Shown here piece after piece: positions 33,308 to 47,232 of a stretch of DNA of 64,000 bases. The notes under the pieces are model-generated. The model worked only from the letters and a program-made list of their open reading frames with translations, made no database searches and was not told where the DNA came from. The stretch is from Formicarius rufipectus (taxonomy: Eukaryota; Chordata; Aves; Passeriformes; Formicariidae). The translations under genes and the position numbers were made by a program. Numbering within the stretch: position 1 is the stretch's first letter; every line of letters starts with the position of its first letter. The DNA lies in contig VXAU01001334.1 in NCBI GenBank assembly GCA_013399695.1, forward strand, positions 776,316 through 840,315, written 5' to 3'.

Positions 33308-36300
33308 GGAGGTCACATGGTCTCAGTGGAATAAGATTCAAGATTTGCTCCTTCCCCCTGGATTATGGTGCTGCTGAGAGCCAAAGTTTTCAATAGCTTC
33401 TACGTAATGTTTTATTTCAAAGATAAGGTACATGTGGTTTTCAGAAAGGGCAGGCATACCTAACTGGTTAGCCTGTTGGAGGAGAAGCAACTGTTGAATG
33501 AAGAATTTCATATTCCTTCTCCTGTAATTTAACATGATGAGAAAGTAGTTGATTTTCCTTTTCCTTTGGCAGTAGGTTTGGATGTTTGTAACTTGAAGGC
33601 TGGCACAAGATGATCCATATCCACTTATGTGGTTGTTGACTGGGGTTCAAAGAGCTCTGCAGTTCTGAGGGCTTTTGCATCTTGAAGTTTAAAAAAATAA
33701 ATGAAGCATTCAACAGAATACTTTGTCTAAAAATGAATTTTTTTCTCCTTTTGCATTGGAATTATTAGGAAGTGTAAGCCTTTGAAGAGGTCTGTAGCTA
33801 TTCCTTCATCCTCATATGCCACTGGGGTAGCTGGCATTCAGCCTGGCCATGGTAGTAGTTCTTGAGGTGCTGGTAACCATTTGGTGAATGTCTCTCTCCA
33901 CTTTTCTAGTCATATGTAAGTGATCTGAGCATTGCCCTGAGTGGATGAGTTGCTTCATCGCTAATATGTGTGACTTTCTGGAGGGAGTGTGTGGTCCAAG
34001 AGACCTCACAGATTTCCTGGATGTGGCCCATACTGTAATTGTGTCTGTTATTTATTATATCCTTTTAGAAACAGACGATAAACTAGTTTCCCTAATGACT
34101 CTTTTTTCTTATGCTTAAATGAGTTTCTGCCTTTAGAGGGGAGATATTTTGGCTCCCTTTCACTTATTTTTCTGTGTACTAATGTTTTTGCTCAGCTCAG
34201 CTGGAAGATTCACCACCTACGCATTAGTTTGTTCCAGCACAAGATAGATAGCTGTTTAAATAATGTGAGCAGTTAAATTTTTAAACATGTGCACTGTCTG
34301 GAAAATATTATAAAAGCAAGTGGTTGTGTGTTGCAGTTTTTATGATATTTAATATTTATAGTAATGTGATTGCTTGTTACAGTGGTAACTTTTGAGATGT
34401 ATTTTGAGCCTTGTGAAAACATACAGTCTTAATTTTTGCTTAGATGTGTGAAAAAAAGTGTTACTTGATGATAATTTGTTATTTCATAAATAATTTTTTA
34501 AAACTCATCATTTAATCTTTTAGAACCAATATGTCATTTTTCAGGACAGCAATCTGTGAAGAAAATACCATTGGAGATGGTCATCGTGGTATCATCCCTC
34601 ATTTAGCATCGTTTCTCAAATTAAATAAAAGGAAGATATGTGTTATGCATATTCATATATTATATTCAATATATAATTTTATCTTGAAATATTATTATGC
34701 AGTTTATTTTTTTTTTTAAAGGGCAAAACCAAAAACAAACCACCAAAAAACCCCGAAGTCTGGGAAACCTAAAAACTGTTGATATTTAAAGAACTAGAAA
34801 AATACATAAGATTTTAGTTTGAGGAAGTAATGAAAAAGGATCAGTTGCAGTTGCCTGCAACAATATTCTAGGGACCAAGAAAGAGCAGGAAAGAAAAAGT
34901 GGTTCTTCGCTGTTTTATAGCACACCTCTTTATCCCAAAGTACTTTTACATTTGTTTGAGATGCAGGCATTTCAAAGTGCCTGTTATGAAAAGATACTGA
35001 TGAAATGAAAGGAATTAAGGTGTCAAAAGGGTCAAAGAGTTGGTGGGGTGATTTATGAGGAAAACAAAACTAGTCAATGTCTTTATTAAACAGTGGTAAG
35101 ATTAGGTCAAAAAAACAAGGTGATAATACGATGACATGAAGAAAATGTGAGCTGTGTGTCAGTGTTACTCTGTGTATTGAAATAATTTTCTCTGGAACTG
35201 TTTCCTGTCAAATACCAAAAATTGCATTAGTCAGATATGATAAAATTAAATAGGATGCTTTGTTCAGAAGGTAGTGCTGTAACGAGCAGTCTTGCATTGA
35301 CCTAGACTGAGCAGACTGTTCCCCTATCTCCAGTTTCTAAGAACAACTTGTGGGGTTTGTTTTATTTTCAGATGAACTTCAGCTTCACTAGTGTTAAAGT
35401 TCACTAGTTCTTGAACTTGTGTTACAAGTTGTAATGGAAATATTTGCTGAATATTGATCTTAATATGCAGAATCTGTTACACACTGGAATACTTAGATGT
35501 GTAGGTTTGCAGGTAACCCTTTCCGTGTCTGGGAAACCTTTCCATTTCATGCATTTGAACTGCCATGCTTTCAGTTATTTTTCCTCTTGTTTGTTTCTGC
35601 TTTGTTTCCTGTAATGATGCAATCAAGTCTGTCGTTCTCACTACCCCTCTTGAGACAAGCAGGTCATAAGCACAGAGAGGGCTCTGAGCTGGATGTATTG
35701 TAAGAGTATCCTGCTCCCATCTTCCTCACTCGTGAGGACTCCACAGGTAGCAGGATGTGGATTCTTCACCATGAGATGGGAGGACACCGTGACAATGGGA
35801 GGACAGTCGTGAATTCAAAGCTCACATCCTACCCATCCTGTTAACTGCTATTTTTACGTTTTGATTGTACGAATATATGTGCTTCTAGTCATTTATAACT
35901 GAGTGTTTGAGAAGCTGTATATCTTGCAGTAACCAAAAGAGCGGGTACTCTGTTTCATCAAATATCCAACAGACATCTCTGTGCAGTTCATTTTAGATGA
36001 AGTTCATTTGAAATCACTATTATCTTAGTAGCACGTACAAGTACTGTTTTAAAAAATGGGAAATGTTAATACAGATTTTTTTGTTTTTGAACAAGAGAAA
36101 CTGTTGAGCTGTTTCAATTCCAAAAACCTTGTAACTATATCCTTTCTTATGAATTGATGAGTACTGCTAGCAGTGTTCTTCTCAGATAACTGCGTGACCA
36201 ACCACATCTTAGTCATACATTCTTCTGGTCTTTCCTGGAGAGGTGGGTTTGGCACACTTCCAGGAAGTGTGATGTATTAAATTAATTATCTATGTTAAAT

Positions 36301-36422
36301 GCAAATTTTGTAGTTATGAGGCACTTGCTTGCTTCAAAATTTTAAACCGTTTTCTATAATTCTGCCTGCTTTTATTTTTAGTTTGTGCATTTGCAGTTGA
36401 TAATTTAAAACAATGAGTGCTA
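33308..36422. other. Non-coding stretch
   Basis: AT-rich DNA with no supported gene. It contains a T-run next to an A/C-rich tract (34705-34754) and a 7-bp hairpin AACTTGT-GTT-ACAAGTT (35414-35430). Confidence 0.45.
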
Positions 36423-36442
36423 CCCCCCCCCCCAAAAAAAAA
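36423..36442 (+). repeat. C11A9 homopolymer junction
   Basis: Eleven C directly followed by nine A. Such junctions are length-unstable and often mis-called in sequencing, so the exact count should not be trusted. Confidence 0.8.
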
Positions 36443-39400
36443 GCAATTAGTTCCTAAAGACAAAGTTAGCTTAGCCCTTTATTTTTTGATCACATTGTTG
36501 AACTATTAGGCTTTTTAATTACATGAATGGTTTGAGTTTGTTGACTTTTAAAGAAGCAATCAAATCTTCAACCTCTCTATATTCTAGCATGGGTGCTATT
36601 GAGAAAAAGTGCTTCTAAGAAACCTCAGTATTCTGAGAGATAATTGTTGTGTAGTTAGTAAAACTTGTATGGTATCGGTTGTTCTTTCATTTACAGCGAG
36701 GGATTTTTTAAACATAAATATTTAAAACACATTCTATAAATTTCTAATACTTTGCTTAGTTCTATTGTTAAACAAATTCCAGTAGTATCTTTGTTTTCCT
36801 CTGCTAAACAGATGAAGATGCGAAATTGGATTTGAAATTGGAGTTTCCTTTGTTTAGACAGGAACAGAACAGCAGAAAATTGAGCCCTCTTGACTGGATG
36901 GTGTCAGTTTCTTGATAAAATTTCAAGCATTGATTTTTATGTTGAAAAAACGGCCATTCAAGGCAGCCTGTCTGTCTTGTTTCAGCTGAAATGAAGATAC
37001 TTGCTTTGAAAGAGACTGCATGTTAACTTTAGTACCTTGAATTTTTTTTATCTCTTGTGCCTGACGGTTCCTTGGACCCTGTGTTTATTATATTCTTTTT
37101 AGTCAATTAATAATGCTCATGTTGACCGTTTGAGAAAGAAATGAGTGCGGATAATAGTGAGAGGAGAGAAATATTTACTTAAGAGATCTATTGGTGTTTT
37201 CAAAGAAGCATATGCTGACCTATGTGCTGTGTGTGTTAATGCGTTTTCCATGTGGTCTTCGTGTGCGTGGTGTGCATTTACGTATTCTGGGGATATGATC
37301 CCATTTTGTGACACTTTTGATTAGCTTTTGGCATCAAGATCACGTTAGTTTCCCATCCTGAAATACAAGTTTGCTTTAGGATTGTGGTCATTGTGCTTGC
37401 ATTGGTGCTTCATGGAGATACATCACAGTGCTATTCTTTTCTCTTTGTGGTTGATCTGACTTCGATAGAAGAAGAATGTTCTGAGACTGCATGTTAGCAG
37501 CTTTGGAGAGGCTAATAAAGTACAGGGAGGTGGCCATGAACAGAGACACTTTCAATCACTTAGAGAAGCCAATTCCATGTATTTATTTAACTTATTTAAT
37601 ATAGCATTGAAGACAAAAATTCCAACTCTTAAAATATGGTAAGCATATATAAGACTTACACCATGAAGTGTCTATGATGTACTTTCAGGTGTTTTTGCAA
37701 AACTGTGGTTGTTAGGATGGTAGGACACAATTTTCATTTTGGAGTTTAAAATACAAAAGGAACTGGAATATGTTAAATTTATGAGCATTCTATCTACTTC
37801 ACTTTCTCTTCAGAAGGGATTAGTGTGTAAGGTTGTCTGGAACTTCTTTTTTTAAGGCTGTAACACCGTTACAGTGTTGAGTTCCTGTTGATGACAGTTT
37901 GGTTCTTTTAAAGTTACCTCAGAAGTTGACCGGCATTTGAGATGCAATCTTCCTTTCCTTCATAAAACACTACTTACTGACTGTATAGAAAAATACCGGC
38001 ATGAATTACAATGGCAACTGATGCTGGAAATTTTAATAACTAGTAATAGCTATAGACAGCCTNTTACAGTACCGTAGAGATCTGACTTCAGTTTATAGAG
38101 GTATTATGCAGGGTTAAAGGAAGTGAATTGAAATATATGGTTTCCACTCATCAAGACAATATATATAATTAGAATCAGGTAGATGAGAAGAAGTTAGTTC
38201 TGCATGTGCAGAAATGTAGTCACTCTTAAAGTCCTTTTCCAGAAGCGACTGCTCCGTGTCCATTTTCAGTCATCTTAAAATTCTGAAAGAACATCCAGAC
38301 ACTTTCTTCGTGAATTATTTGAGAGCACAGAATTGCCAGAGGGCCTCTGGATCCCAAAGTCTTGTCTTCAGCTGCTGAATGCAGCTGTGCAGTAGATATT
38401 TAATTTTAAGAGCTTTGAAGAGTATCTTTGCTCATCGTGACACACAACTCAGAATGCTTCCCAGTGCCACCTCTTAAACTAGATGTTCTGCTCATTTCTA
38501 GGATACACAATATTATCTGTATTAAATATGACATACACACAAAATGATACTTTGTTTTTTGCATTAATCCTTTGTGTTTTAATTTGTTAGGGTAGGATAA
38601 TCAGTGTTCTCAGAACTCAGTTTCCTCCTGTTTCACCTCACAAGCGACTTTAGTCTTTGAACACTGATGAGGAGTCAGCTACAAATCTTATTTAGAAGTG
38701 TGTGTGATTGTCCTCATCATTGTGTTGAGGGCTGTTGAGTTTTTTCTATATGTAGTAAATCAAACTGAAGCATTACCCAATAGAAATGGCATAACTGTAA
38801 TGAGAGTGAAAAACCAACAAGGATTTTATAATTAGTCTTGTTCAGGATTTGGAGACACTAGTTTTTTTCACAGCTCTGTAACAAAGCTTATTCCAGTCCA
38901 GTAACTCCAGAATCCTTGAAAATCATCAGGGCCAAGGAAAGTACGTCCAGCAAATTTGGAAAACGGGAAAACCTGAGCAGTAAATTCTCTGCTCTGTTAA
39001 CACTATTTACACCCCCATTCTCACTGTCTTTCTGACCAGTTTATTTAATTTTTTTCTTCTGGAGGAGTTTCAGACACTAGAGTATGACATAAGTGTTCTG
39101 TCTCTAGTTTATTAGATTGCATGTGATGAGTTAATGTTGTGTGACAGGCTTGTGGGCTGGATCTGTGTTTTGTTATGAGCTGCTGGGGAGGAGAGGTTAG
39201 AACGACAGCTACATGTACAGATGTGTGAGTGGACTGAGCTGTCAGCCCTGAACAGTTGGTGCTGTTGCTGTCGGAGAAGGTAAGAGTAGGTTGATGGTGG
39301 CAGGGAGTGATACACCAGAAATGGTCACTGGCTCCTATCACCAGTAATTTCAGCCTGACTTTCTGCATCAAACTGTGGTAGGCAGCAATATTTTGCTCCT

Positions 39401-40154
39401 CAAGCAATGAGTGCTACCTGGAAACCACACTCTTCTACCTCCAGACAAAAGGTGCTAGGTGGACTAGATAGAAATGCTGGAAAAGCCAGGTAGGACACTG
39501 GGCTGTCTGTGATGGGATTGAATTAATAGGCACTGGAATAAGTGTATAAAACTAATCCTAACTGTTACAGGTTTGTGGAAAATTTATCTGATGAAATTAA
39601 CTTGATAATTTTTTCATGTGAAGTGATAAGTTCAGTTGATGGATAAAGATGTCTAATAGGCCTAGGAGGAGTATGGGCCCATTGGTAAACTGAGTCTGGT
39701 CAGTAACAATTCTGAAGTCAAAGTCATCCTGATGGGAAATATGAATAACTCCTAGCAAAATGTCATATGAAGATGTGGCAACTCTGAAAAGAGAGTCACA
39801 GCAGTTGACCAGCTCAGTCTCAAAATGGCAGGATATGACAAAATAACTGCCACAATTCCTGGGTATAAAAATTAGATAATATTGTGCATTTGGCACTGGT
39901 ACAAGTGCTACTGAAATAACCTGCTAGGTCTTTGAATCAAAGATGATGTTGACTGTGACCAGAGAAGAGTGAGAAAAATCGATAGTGGACTGAGGTAAGG
40001 TGTAGAAAGTTATGGGCAATTCTAGAATCAAGATTACGCTTTTCCCCCCCTGAAAAATAAACTGTATTTCAACACTGAATTATTTCAGGGAAGTCACATG
40101 GCTTGGGTTACATAGCAGACCTTCCTTTCTAGTTCCATAAGGTATGAATCTGTT
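36443..40154. other. Non-coding stretch
   Basis: No gene recognised. A single N stands at 38063. A short segment at 39216-39279 reads from an ATG after TGTACAG to a strong donor AAG|GTAAGA (GT at 39280) with coding-like codons. The opposite strand carries a 120-codon open run over the same ground, so neither is convincing. Confidence 0.4.
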
Positions 40155-40912
40155 CCATAGAATTGCAGAATAGTTTGGTTGGAAGTTACCTTTAAAGGTC
40201 ATCTAGCTCAAGTCCCCTACAACAGGCTGGGACATACTCAACTAGATCAACTTGCTCCGAGTCCTCTCCAACCTGACACAATGTTTCCAGGGATGGGGCA
40301 TCCACCACCCCTCTGGGCAACTGTTCCAGTGTTTCACTACCCTCACTGTAAAAACCATCTTCCTTATATCTAATCTGAATCTGCCCTCTTTGAGTTTAAA
40401 GCCATTACCCCATGTAAATGGGTATCTTACAATGGCATGTCAGTAGAAGTCCCTCTCCAGCTTTCTCATAGTCCCCCTTAAGGTACTGGAAGGCTGCTCT
40501 AAGATCTCCCTGGAGCCTTCTCTAGGCTGAATCTCTCAGCCTGTCCTCATAGAATAGGTGCTCTGGCCGTCTCATTTTTGTGGTCACCTACAGACCCCCT
40601 CCAAGAGGTTGATGTCCTTCCTGTCCTGTCCTGTCCTGTCCTTTGGGGACCCCATAGTTGGATGCAGCATTCCAGTTGGGGTATCAAGAGAGAGGAGTAG
40701 AATCACCTCCCTCAGTCATCTGGCCATGCTGCTTTTGATGCAGCCTAGGACATGATTGGCTTTCTGGATTGCAAAGGCATGATGCCTGGTCACATCCAAC
40801 TTTTCATCCACCAGCACTCCTAAGGGCCTTCTCAGCAGGGCTGCTTTCGACCTGTCCGCCCCCCAGCCTGGACTGATACCAGGGCTTGCCCCAGCTGAGG
40901 TGCAGGGCCCAT
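40155..40912 (-). mobile_element. CR1 LINE, 5'-truncated copy
   Basis: The plus strand starts with CATAGAATTGCAGAATAG and continues through CAGGGATGGGGCATCCACC, CTGGGCAACTGTTCCAGTG and ACTGGAAGGCTGCTCTAAG. These are diagnostic words of the reverse complement of the avian CR1 3' region, so the element lies on the minus strand. About 760 bases remain, covering the end of ORF2 and the short 3' UTR. Frames are broken by stops and it is inactive. CR1 copies end in short repeats instead of poly-A and are usually 5'-truncated, as here. An expanded CTGTC run lies inside. Confidence 0.93.
40621..40640 (+). repeat. (CTGTC)4 inside CR1
   Basis: Four exact CTGTC units where typical CR1 copies have unique sequence after GATGTCCTTC. 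This is a local expansion that arose after insertion or in this lineage and could be polymorphic. Confidence 0.8.
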
Positions 40913-42717
40913 GTCAGTTGTGGATCAGAGGATTAGCTGTTTTTCTAGTTGTGTGTGTTTGCATAGAGGCCGTAAACCAGTGGCTTTCATGTAGCAGATT
41001 CTTGGCTGAGCTGTACATGGTACAGTACTTGAGAACACTGAAGTCATGTGAGGGATTGCACTTTGAGAACTCATTCTGATTAAAAAAGAATTAAAAAAAA
41101 AGTGTTGCTGAAGTGCTTGAGCTGCAGCACTGTTGTCATGTCAGTCGGGATCACCTATGCTTTCTACCCTCGTTAACTCATTGTTGGATAGTCCCGCTTG
41201 CAGTGCAGTCACCTACACATCAGTTGCCACATTTAGCTGGCTGGCTGGCTGGCCACTAGTAGTACTTACCTTGGCAGCAGCCTGTGGCCTGGGGTTTCCC
41301 CATCTCAGAAGCTTGAATAATTTTTTAAGGAATCTCCTGTATGCAGTAATATATTCTTGATTAAGAGCTGAATGTAATTGAGAATGTCCATAAATCCAGA
41401 TGATTTCTATAGGTATAATTCTCTTTGATAATAAATCATGGCAGCATTATTTATTCCTGCTAGGTCATATTTCCAGGCTGAAATACCACCATATGTATTT
41501 GATTTCTTTAGGAACAAAAAGATGTCTTCCCAGCTATAATACACAACTCCTTCAGACAGAATGAAAGATAACTTCTTTTAAGCTTTTGTCATTGTCATTC
41601 TGTTGAGTGTCAGTTACAGGTGCTAGTTTCAGTATAATCTCATTAGCTAAGCACTTACCGTGTCACCAGAGTTCTATTTGATTTTTATGTCTTCACTTTC
41701 CAGCATGACTTCTGCTGTTTTACAAAAAACCTAACGCAAATAATACAAACTTAAAAAGAAAGTATTTTTTGCCCTTCCCTGATAAATCAGTTTAGTTTGA
41801 GATCCTTTGTGGTATAGTGAAATAAAACCAATCCTTGATCTGATAAGTACTTTGAAGAAAATCTGTGTACTGAGTTATGCTGTGCAGTAAACCCTTCATA
41901 ATTGACTGATCTAAACATAAACTTCTAGAGACACATCCGGATACTTAGTTTAAAAATACATACTACAATGCTCTATTAGCTGATGTAACCAATTTCAGCT
42001 GTTTAANAGACTTACCATTATGTTCCAAAAAATACAGTTCAAAAATAGAGTAAAACTGCAAAATGAACTAAAAATGCTAGAAATACAGAGCTGGACCATT
42101 TTCAGTTGATATTTGTATTTTTCAGTCTGAGTGTGCAATGGTTTTTACCTAATGAGAAAAGGAATGAATAATCAGTTCTTTCTGGCAATTAACTGATATG
42201 CCTGCAGGATGATAATTAAAGTGAGTCATGCATGTAAAAGGAAACTCAATCTTTCCCTTGACTCATTTTAATTCTGTAAATTTATTTTCAGAATGTCTAG
42301 CTTTCAAATTCTGCCAGAAATTGATATACAAGTATATTACATTGTAAATGTTCTGGATGCAGCTTCAAAGCAACTCTGTATTTGAATCCCATGTAGAGCT
42401 GAAAACTTTGCCTCCTGATTCATGTTACCTGACCTTAGAGCCTGCAGTGTTTGTAGAGTCAGTAGAGAGAACCAGGGATCTCCATGGGAACGGTGAAGGT
42501 TGCAGAATTGGAAACTGTTGCTACTCGTTGACTGTCTACCTTTGGAGTGGAGGTACCTGGCTGGTGGCTGCTGGTCATCTCTGCCATCCTCTCCTGAGGA
42601 TGTGCCTGCCCCATAGTCCCACAGCATATTGGTTACAGTGGTAGTGCCGTAACTTCCCTTTTCCAGTCAGTTTGGGTGCTTGCACTGAAAATGGGTGATC
42701 TGTACATTTCTCTGCAG
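40913..42717. other. Non-coding stretch
   Basis: Nothing recognised beyond (GCTG)4 at 41236-41252 and a single N at 42007. Composition becomes less AT-rich after about 42330, where open runs appear on both strands without family features. Confidence 0.4.
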
Positions 42718-42885
42718 TCTGGGAGACCCACAAGCAGACAGTCACCACCTCTGAGTGCTGCTTCCTCACCACCAGATCACAGAACTGTTGGAAGGAGAGG
42801 AGTTGGAGGATTTTCCCATCCTATTGAAGCTGATGTGCTCATTTTGAGAGTACAAAGAGCCAGGAGGGAGGACAAAAATGGTTGA
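42718..42885 (+). other. Candidate terminal coding exon, unrecognised
   Basis: A clear acceptor (TACATTTCTCTGCAG ending at 42717) opens a frame of 55 codons that ends in TGA at 42883-42885. The product is Ser/Pro-rich at first (SPPLSAASSPPDHRT) and then basic (RVQRARRED). The acceptor joins this frame without an internal ATG being needed. No family is recognised and codon choice is only mildly coding-like. It could be a lineage-specific alternative 3' exon or chance. Confidence 0.15.
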
Positions 42886-45354
42886 AAGAACCAAGCTTCG
42901 TGAGACTTTTTAGTTGTTACCTGCAGTTGGGCGTGGGAAGTTACTGTTTCTGATCCCTGTGCTTAGGATCATGACTGGTTTAGGTGACTTCTTAAATGTA
43001 TAAAAAATATAAAATCTCCAGAGAGTCTGGGAAATGTGAAGCATCACATTTATCTCATTATTTGATTAGAATTTTGGGTTTTTACCTGCAACTGCTGGTG
43101 GCATTTGCTGTTAGGTTTCTGATACAGAAAAAAATGCATATGAAAAGCGCCCATGTTTTGGCAGCAGTGAAAGAAACCCTCCAGCCCAACAAAATGCTGA
43201 CTGCTGAGCTGTCCATGCCATGGGGCAGGCAGGCTGGGTGCTGCACCATTGTCTTGTTAGGTGTGTATTTCACAAATCAACTTCCTCCCAGTTCGAATTT
43301 TAGGCATCAGCACAAGCAACTTGATCTTAACTTTGCACACCTCTGTGTGAACACCACTCTGTTGAAAATTTCACTCACAGTGTCATCAGAAAAAAATGAC
43401 ATAAGTGCAACTTGCTAGTATATTTTGGAAGTGTATCATGTTATGTGTCCTTAGTTTATTACTGTGATACATTCTTCGTTCCAAGGAGCTCAAAAACAAT
43501 GGCTGCAGTAAAAATTAGTGGAAGATGCACTGCTTGCTATGCCTGACTGCTTTTTATTAAAAATCAAAGGGAAATAATCTTGGTTTTCTTTAATATGCTA
43601 GGACTGGAGATAAAATTCAGCCTTTCTTTTGCTTTCGGTGCTTGCTTAAAAATCTTTACTTGAAGCTGTGCTAATATATATTAGTTTTTCCAGAGAGTTT
43701 GTCAGAAATGGACTTTAAAATTTTTTTTTAATTTTACTTTCTAAAATTAATATTCCTCTTTTGAAGTAATACAAGAAAATACTCTGCTTTCTGCTTGTTG
43801 GAAAAATTAGTTTTGTCCAGCAGTTGTGTTCATATGTTTGACCAGGTGAAATTTTCAGAGATTTTTTTTTTTCTTATTAGGTAAGACTGTAAAGACTTTA
43901 ATTGAGATATTGTTTTAAATTAGTTTCTTGAATCATAAAGAATCAGAATTAGCATGCAGAGCACCAGGTTCCTAGTTGCGATTAAAATAAAAAAAAAAGT
44001 TACTTTGTGTGTAAGTGTTATCATTTGCTAGTGGCTATTGTGTTTATTTCCACATCAAAGGAAATGAGCTGCAAATAGGGTTTTTTTAAAGTAACTGGCT
44101 TATACTTCCTGCACACTGCAAATGCTAATATTTAAACACATGGAATCAAGGGGTTAACTTCTCTTTAAGTGATTATTCAGACTGGTTAACTATTTTGCCA
44201 ATTAAGAAGCAGCAGATTTTATCTGACCCACTGGAGTGGGGTGGGATTGTTAATGCTTAATCATTTATAAACTACATTTGATATAAGGGGGTAATGTTTA
44301 CTGACTGAACTCTTGGGTTTAACAGATTTTTTTTTTTTCTGAAATACCATGGGATCTAATTTAATATTGTCAGAGAAGTGTTTTGGGGTGTTTTTTTTTT
44401 TCTTTCTTTTCTTTGCAAAGTGTTGAAAATACTCTTAAATTACTGATGCAGTTAACTAAATGTCCATGGAGCTTTGCTTACTAGACATAAAGATGACAGA
44501 TGCACAGACACAGAAATATATGTCTTACAATATTTAATTTAAAGCCCTCTCTTCTGTGGATGGGTTTAAAATTTGGAATATATGAAGACTGTTTTGGATT
44601 TATCCTGTATTTGGTGAGGACTGAACTTCACTGTATGTGTTATGTAAGTAGTATCCTGGCCACATTATGATTTATTAGAAGTATGGGCTTGTCAGATTTT
44701 ATCTGCAACACTTGTAATAGGCGTTTGACATGGAGAGGAGAACTAGAAGAAAAGGATCAGATAAGTTTTTTCTTTTTTTATAATTTTGAAAGGAGGCTGG
44801 CTGTATCTGGAAAAGAAAGAAAAAGAAACATTTTTCTGGGAAGGCAAGTCTTGCTGTGGTTGGGTATGAGCAAAGTGGGGCTCTGCTAAATATGTACAGA
44901 ATGGCCTTTTCCTGAGTGTTTCCCCTGTTATTTGGGGGTATTGATCAAATCCAAGGAAAGTAACTGAAGAATGCCTTCTAACCAGGTGAACTAAGATGTC
45001 CCTTCATTTCCAAAAGGATGCAGTGCAGACAGGTTTCAGGAAGTTCATGTAGTCAACAAAGAGCCACTGACCTGTTTCTTGATGAGCTGTGGCCAGTGCT
45101 TTACTCATGGTATGTACACTGCTGGACTGAATACAGCTTACACCAATTATCCCTCTTACACTGGTTTTATTAATATTCCTGTTTTTCTGTGCAGTATAAT
45201 TTCATACATTTTTGCTACTCCTAGAAATACAGGAATTTTTGTGGTTTTATCTTGTCTATCAGAATAACTGTAGTAATCTCTATTACCAGCTTGTGCTGAA
45301 TTCATGGTAACTAGGTGCTGTTCTTGAAACCTTGGAAATTCTCTATTAAATGCT
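42886..45354. other. Non-coding stretch with possible conserved block
   Basis: The longest gap-free open run here, 140 codons at 42996-43418, has no recognisable domain and is within chance expectation. The block 44090-44290 is repeat-poor, with homeodomain-like words, and resembles a conserved element. No transposon seen. Confidence 0.35.
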
Positions 45355-45411
45355 GGGGGGTTTTGTTAATTTGGGTTGTTGGTTTTTGTTTTGTTTTTTC
45401 CCCTCCCCCCT
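45355..45411 (+). repeat. G/T tract with C-rich end
   Basis: GGGGGG, then GTT and GTTTT units, then CCCCTCCCCCC. It belongs to the same class as the T/G-rich tracts at 10.0, 14.0 and 48.3 kb. Confidence 0.65.
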
Positions 45412-47232
45412 AGATTCCCACCATTTTAAGAGATTAACTTGCCAATTCTGTTACTACCAAAGAAAGATGCAAATGAAATCTTATATGAAAAAAGATTTCT
45501 ATATCTAGATTGGAACAGGAGGTTCACAATTTACCATATTACGACTCAGAAAGATAAAGTTTGGTTTTCCATAATGTCCAGCTTTTGATGTTTCTATCAG
45601 AAGACAGTTTAGCTTCAGAGAGCAAGTAATGGTGGTTGGATATCAAGTTAATACTGACATTATTTTAGCACTCTCTCTTAAGTAGGAGTATTCAGATGGT
45701 GTGAGGCAAATAATTTTTTTGTTTGCCTTTTTTTGTCAACTAACCATTGAAGACTTTCTGCTGATGTTCAACACAGTGGTGAATGAGCAGATTTTTTTAA
45801 GATCACTGTTTCTCTAGATTTAAAAAACACGGGAAGGAAGTGCTGTATCACTTGGTGCACATTTCAAGTGATCAGATGTGTGCTCAAATGTGGTCAGACA
45901 GATTAGTTTGTTAACTGATAGATAACTTTAGGACATTTATATTACTGTTCTTTAATTAAGATGGTAATTCTAAAACTCTGTTTAAAATACTTCTAATGTT
46001 CTAGGAGATCCTGGGTGCTTGCACAGTGGAAGTAAAAGATGAAGGTTTGTGTTTTGTTTTAATATTAAGTATCCTTAGAAAGGTAGGTCAGTATATCACT
46101 AGCAGCTATTATCTTATACCTAGTTTTCTGAAGCAAGTGAAGATGGGTGTCAGGTACTAGATATATTATTACATGAAAGAGTCATATTTTCTAATTGAAC
46201 AGGGAAATGTGCATTTGTCCCTGAATTTGGATAAATGCACATATTTGTAAAATACATCCATTTGTAAGTTACTGCACAAAATACTGTGAATATCTCTGCA
46301 TTAAAATACTTAAGACACACAATACTTGCATGCCTTATTACTTAATTTACAGGTGTTTCATTTTAATGAAATAGTGGGCTACAAACTTAACTGCGTTTGT
46401 GTTACTGAGTAAGACAATGGTTTTGTTTATGTTAAAGGATTGTACCATTCAGTCAGTTAAAACAAACCAGCAAGGTAGATCTCTCCTAAATCTGAAAGAG
46501 TTTCTGTTTGTCAGTATGTGTGCAGTACTGCAGTCATAATAGAAAACAGAGATGTCTGGAGTAATCCATTAACTCCAGTTAAATAATATAATAAAAATAC
46601 TCTTAAAAGTTCTGCAAATTAGACAAATTAGAGGTGGTCTGAAATCCCACAGATGAGAAACCTTTTCGGTGGTAGTCAAAGAAGGCAGTCTTTGGAGCAA
46701 CCAAGTGCTTAGGTCCCCTAAAACTGAGGGAAGGGTATAACCTGGCTCTGCATCTGAGCAGCCCTGCTCTTCCTCTCTCCCAAAATAACTTAAGAGAAAA
46801 TGTACCCAGGCTTTTAGATGCAGTGTCTTGTTAGGGTGGCTTCTCATGTGCTGATGTGAAGGAGGGAGGTGGGGCTGAGTGGCCAGGTGCAGGGCAGAGG
46901 GAAGGGAGGTCAAGGGTTCCTCTGTCGTGTTCCTTTTCAGGTGGCAAAACAATTTCAAACTGGTTTGGGTGCCCTTGAAGCCGCAGCCTTTGGGCTGCAG
47001 GCAAGTCTGTAGGCAGACCTCTTTCTTCTACGTGTGCAAAATGGGAAACTCATCACTTTGATCAAAGGAGGTCAGTGAATACAGGAGACTGTACGATGTA
47101 TGAGAGTTTTAGGAACAGATTTCAGGCTTGGCTGCCTGTAAGGCCATGACATGACTGATACCATGGGACTGGCCCTGCTCTGCCTCAGATCAAAGCTTCG
47201 CAATCCTCTCCCCATCTTATTTCTACTTCCAG

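Noticed and set aside
39216..39279. ATG-started segment before a strong AAG|GTAAGA donor
   Set aside because: Only 21 codons, Cys-run at the end, and a 120-codon frame on the other strand gives no support to either.
42996..43418. 140-codon plus-strand open frame
   Set aside because: A few such frames are expected by chance in 64 kb at this base composition. No motif, coding bias or splice support.
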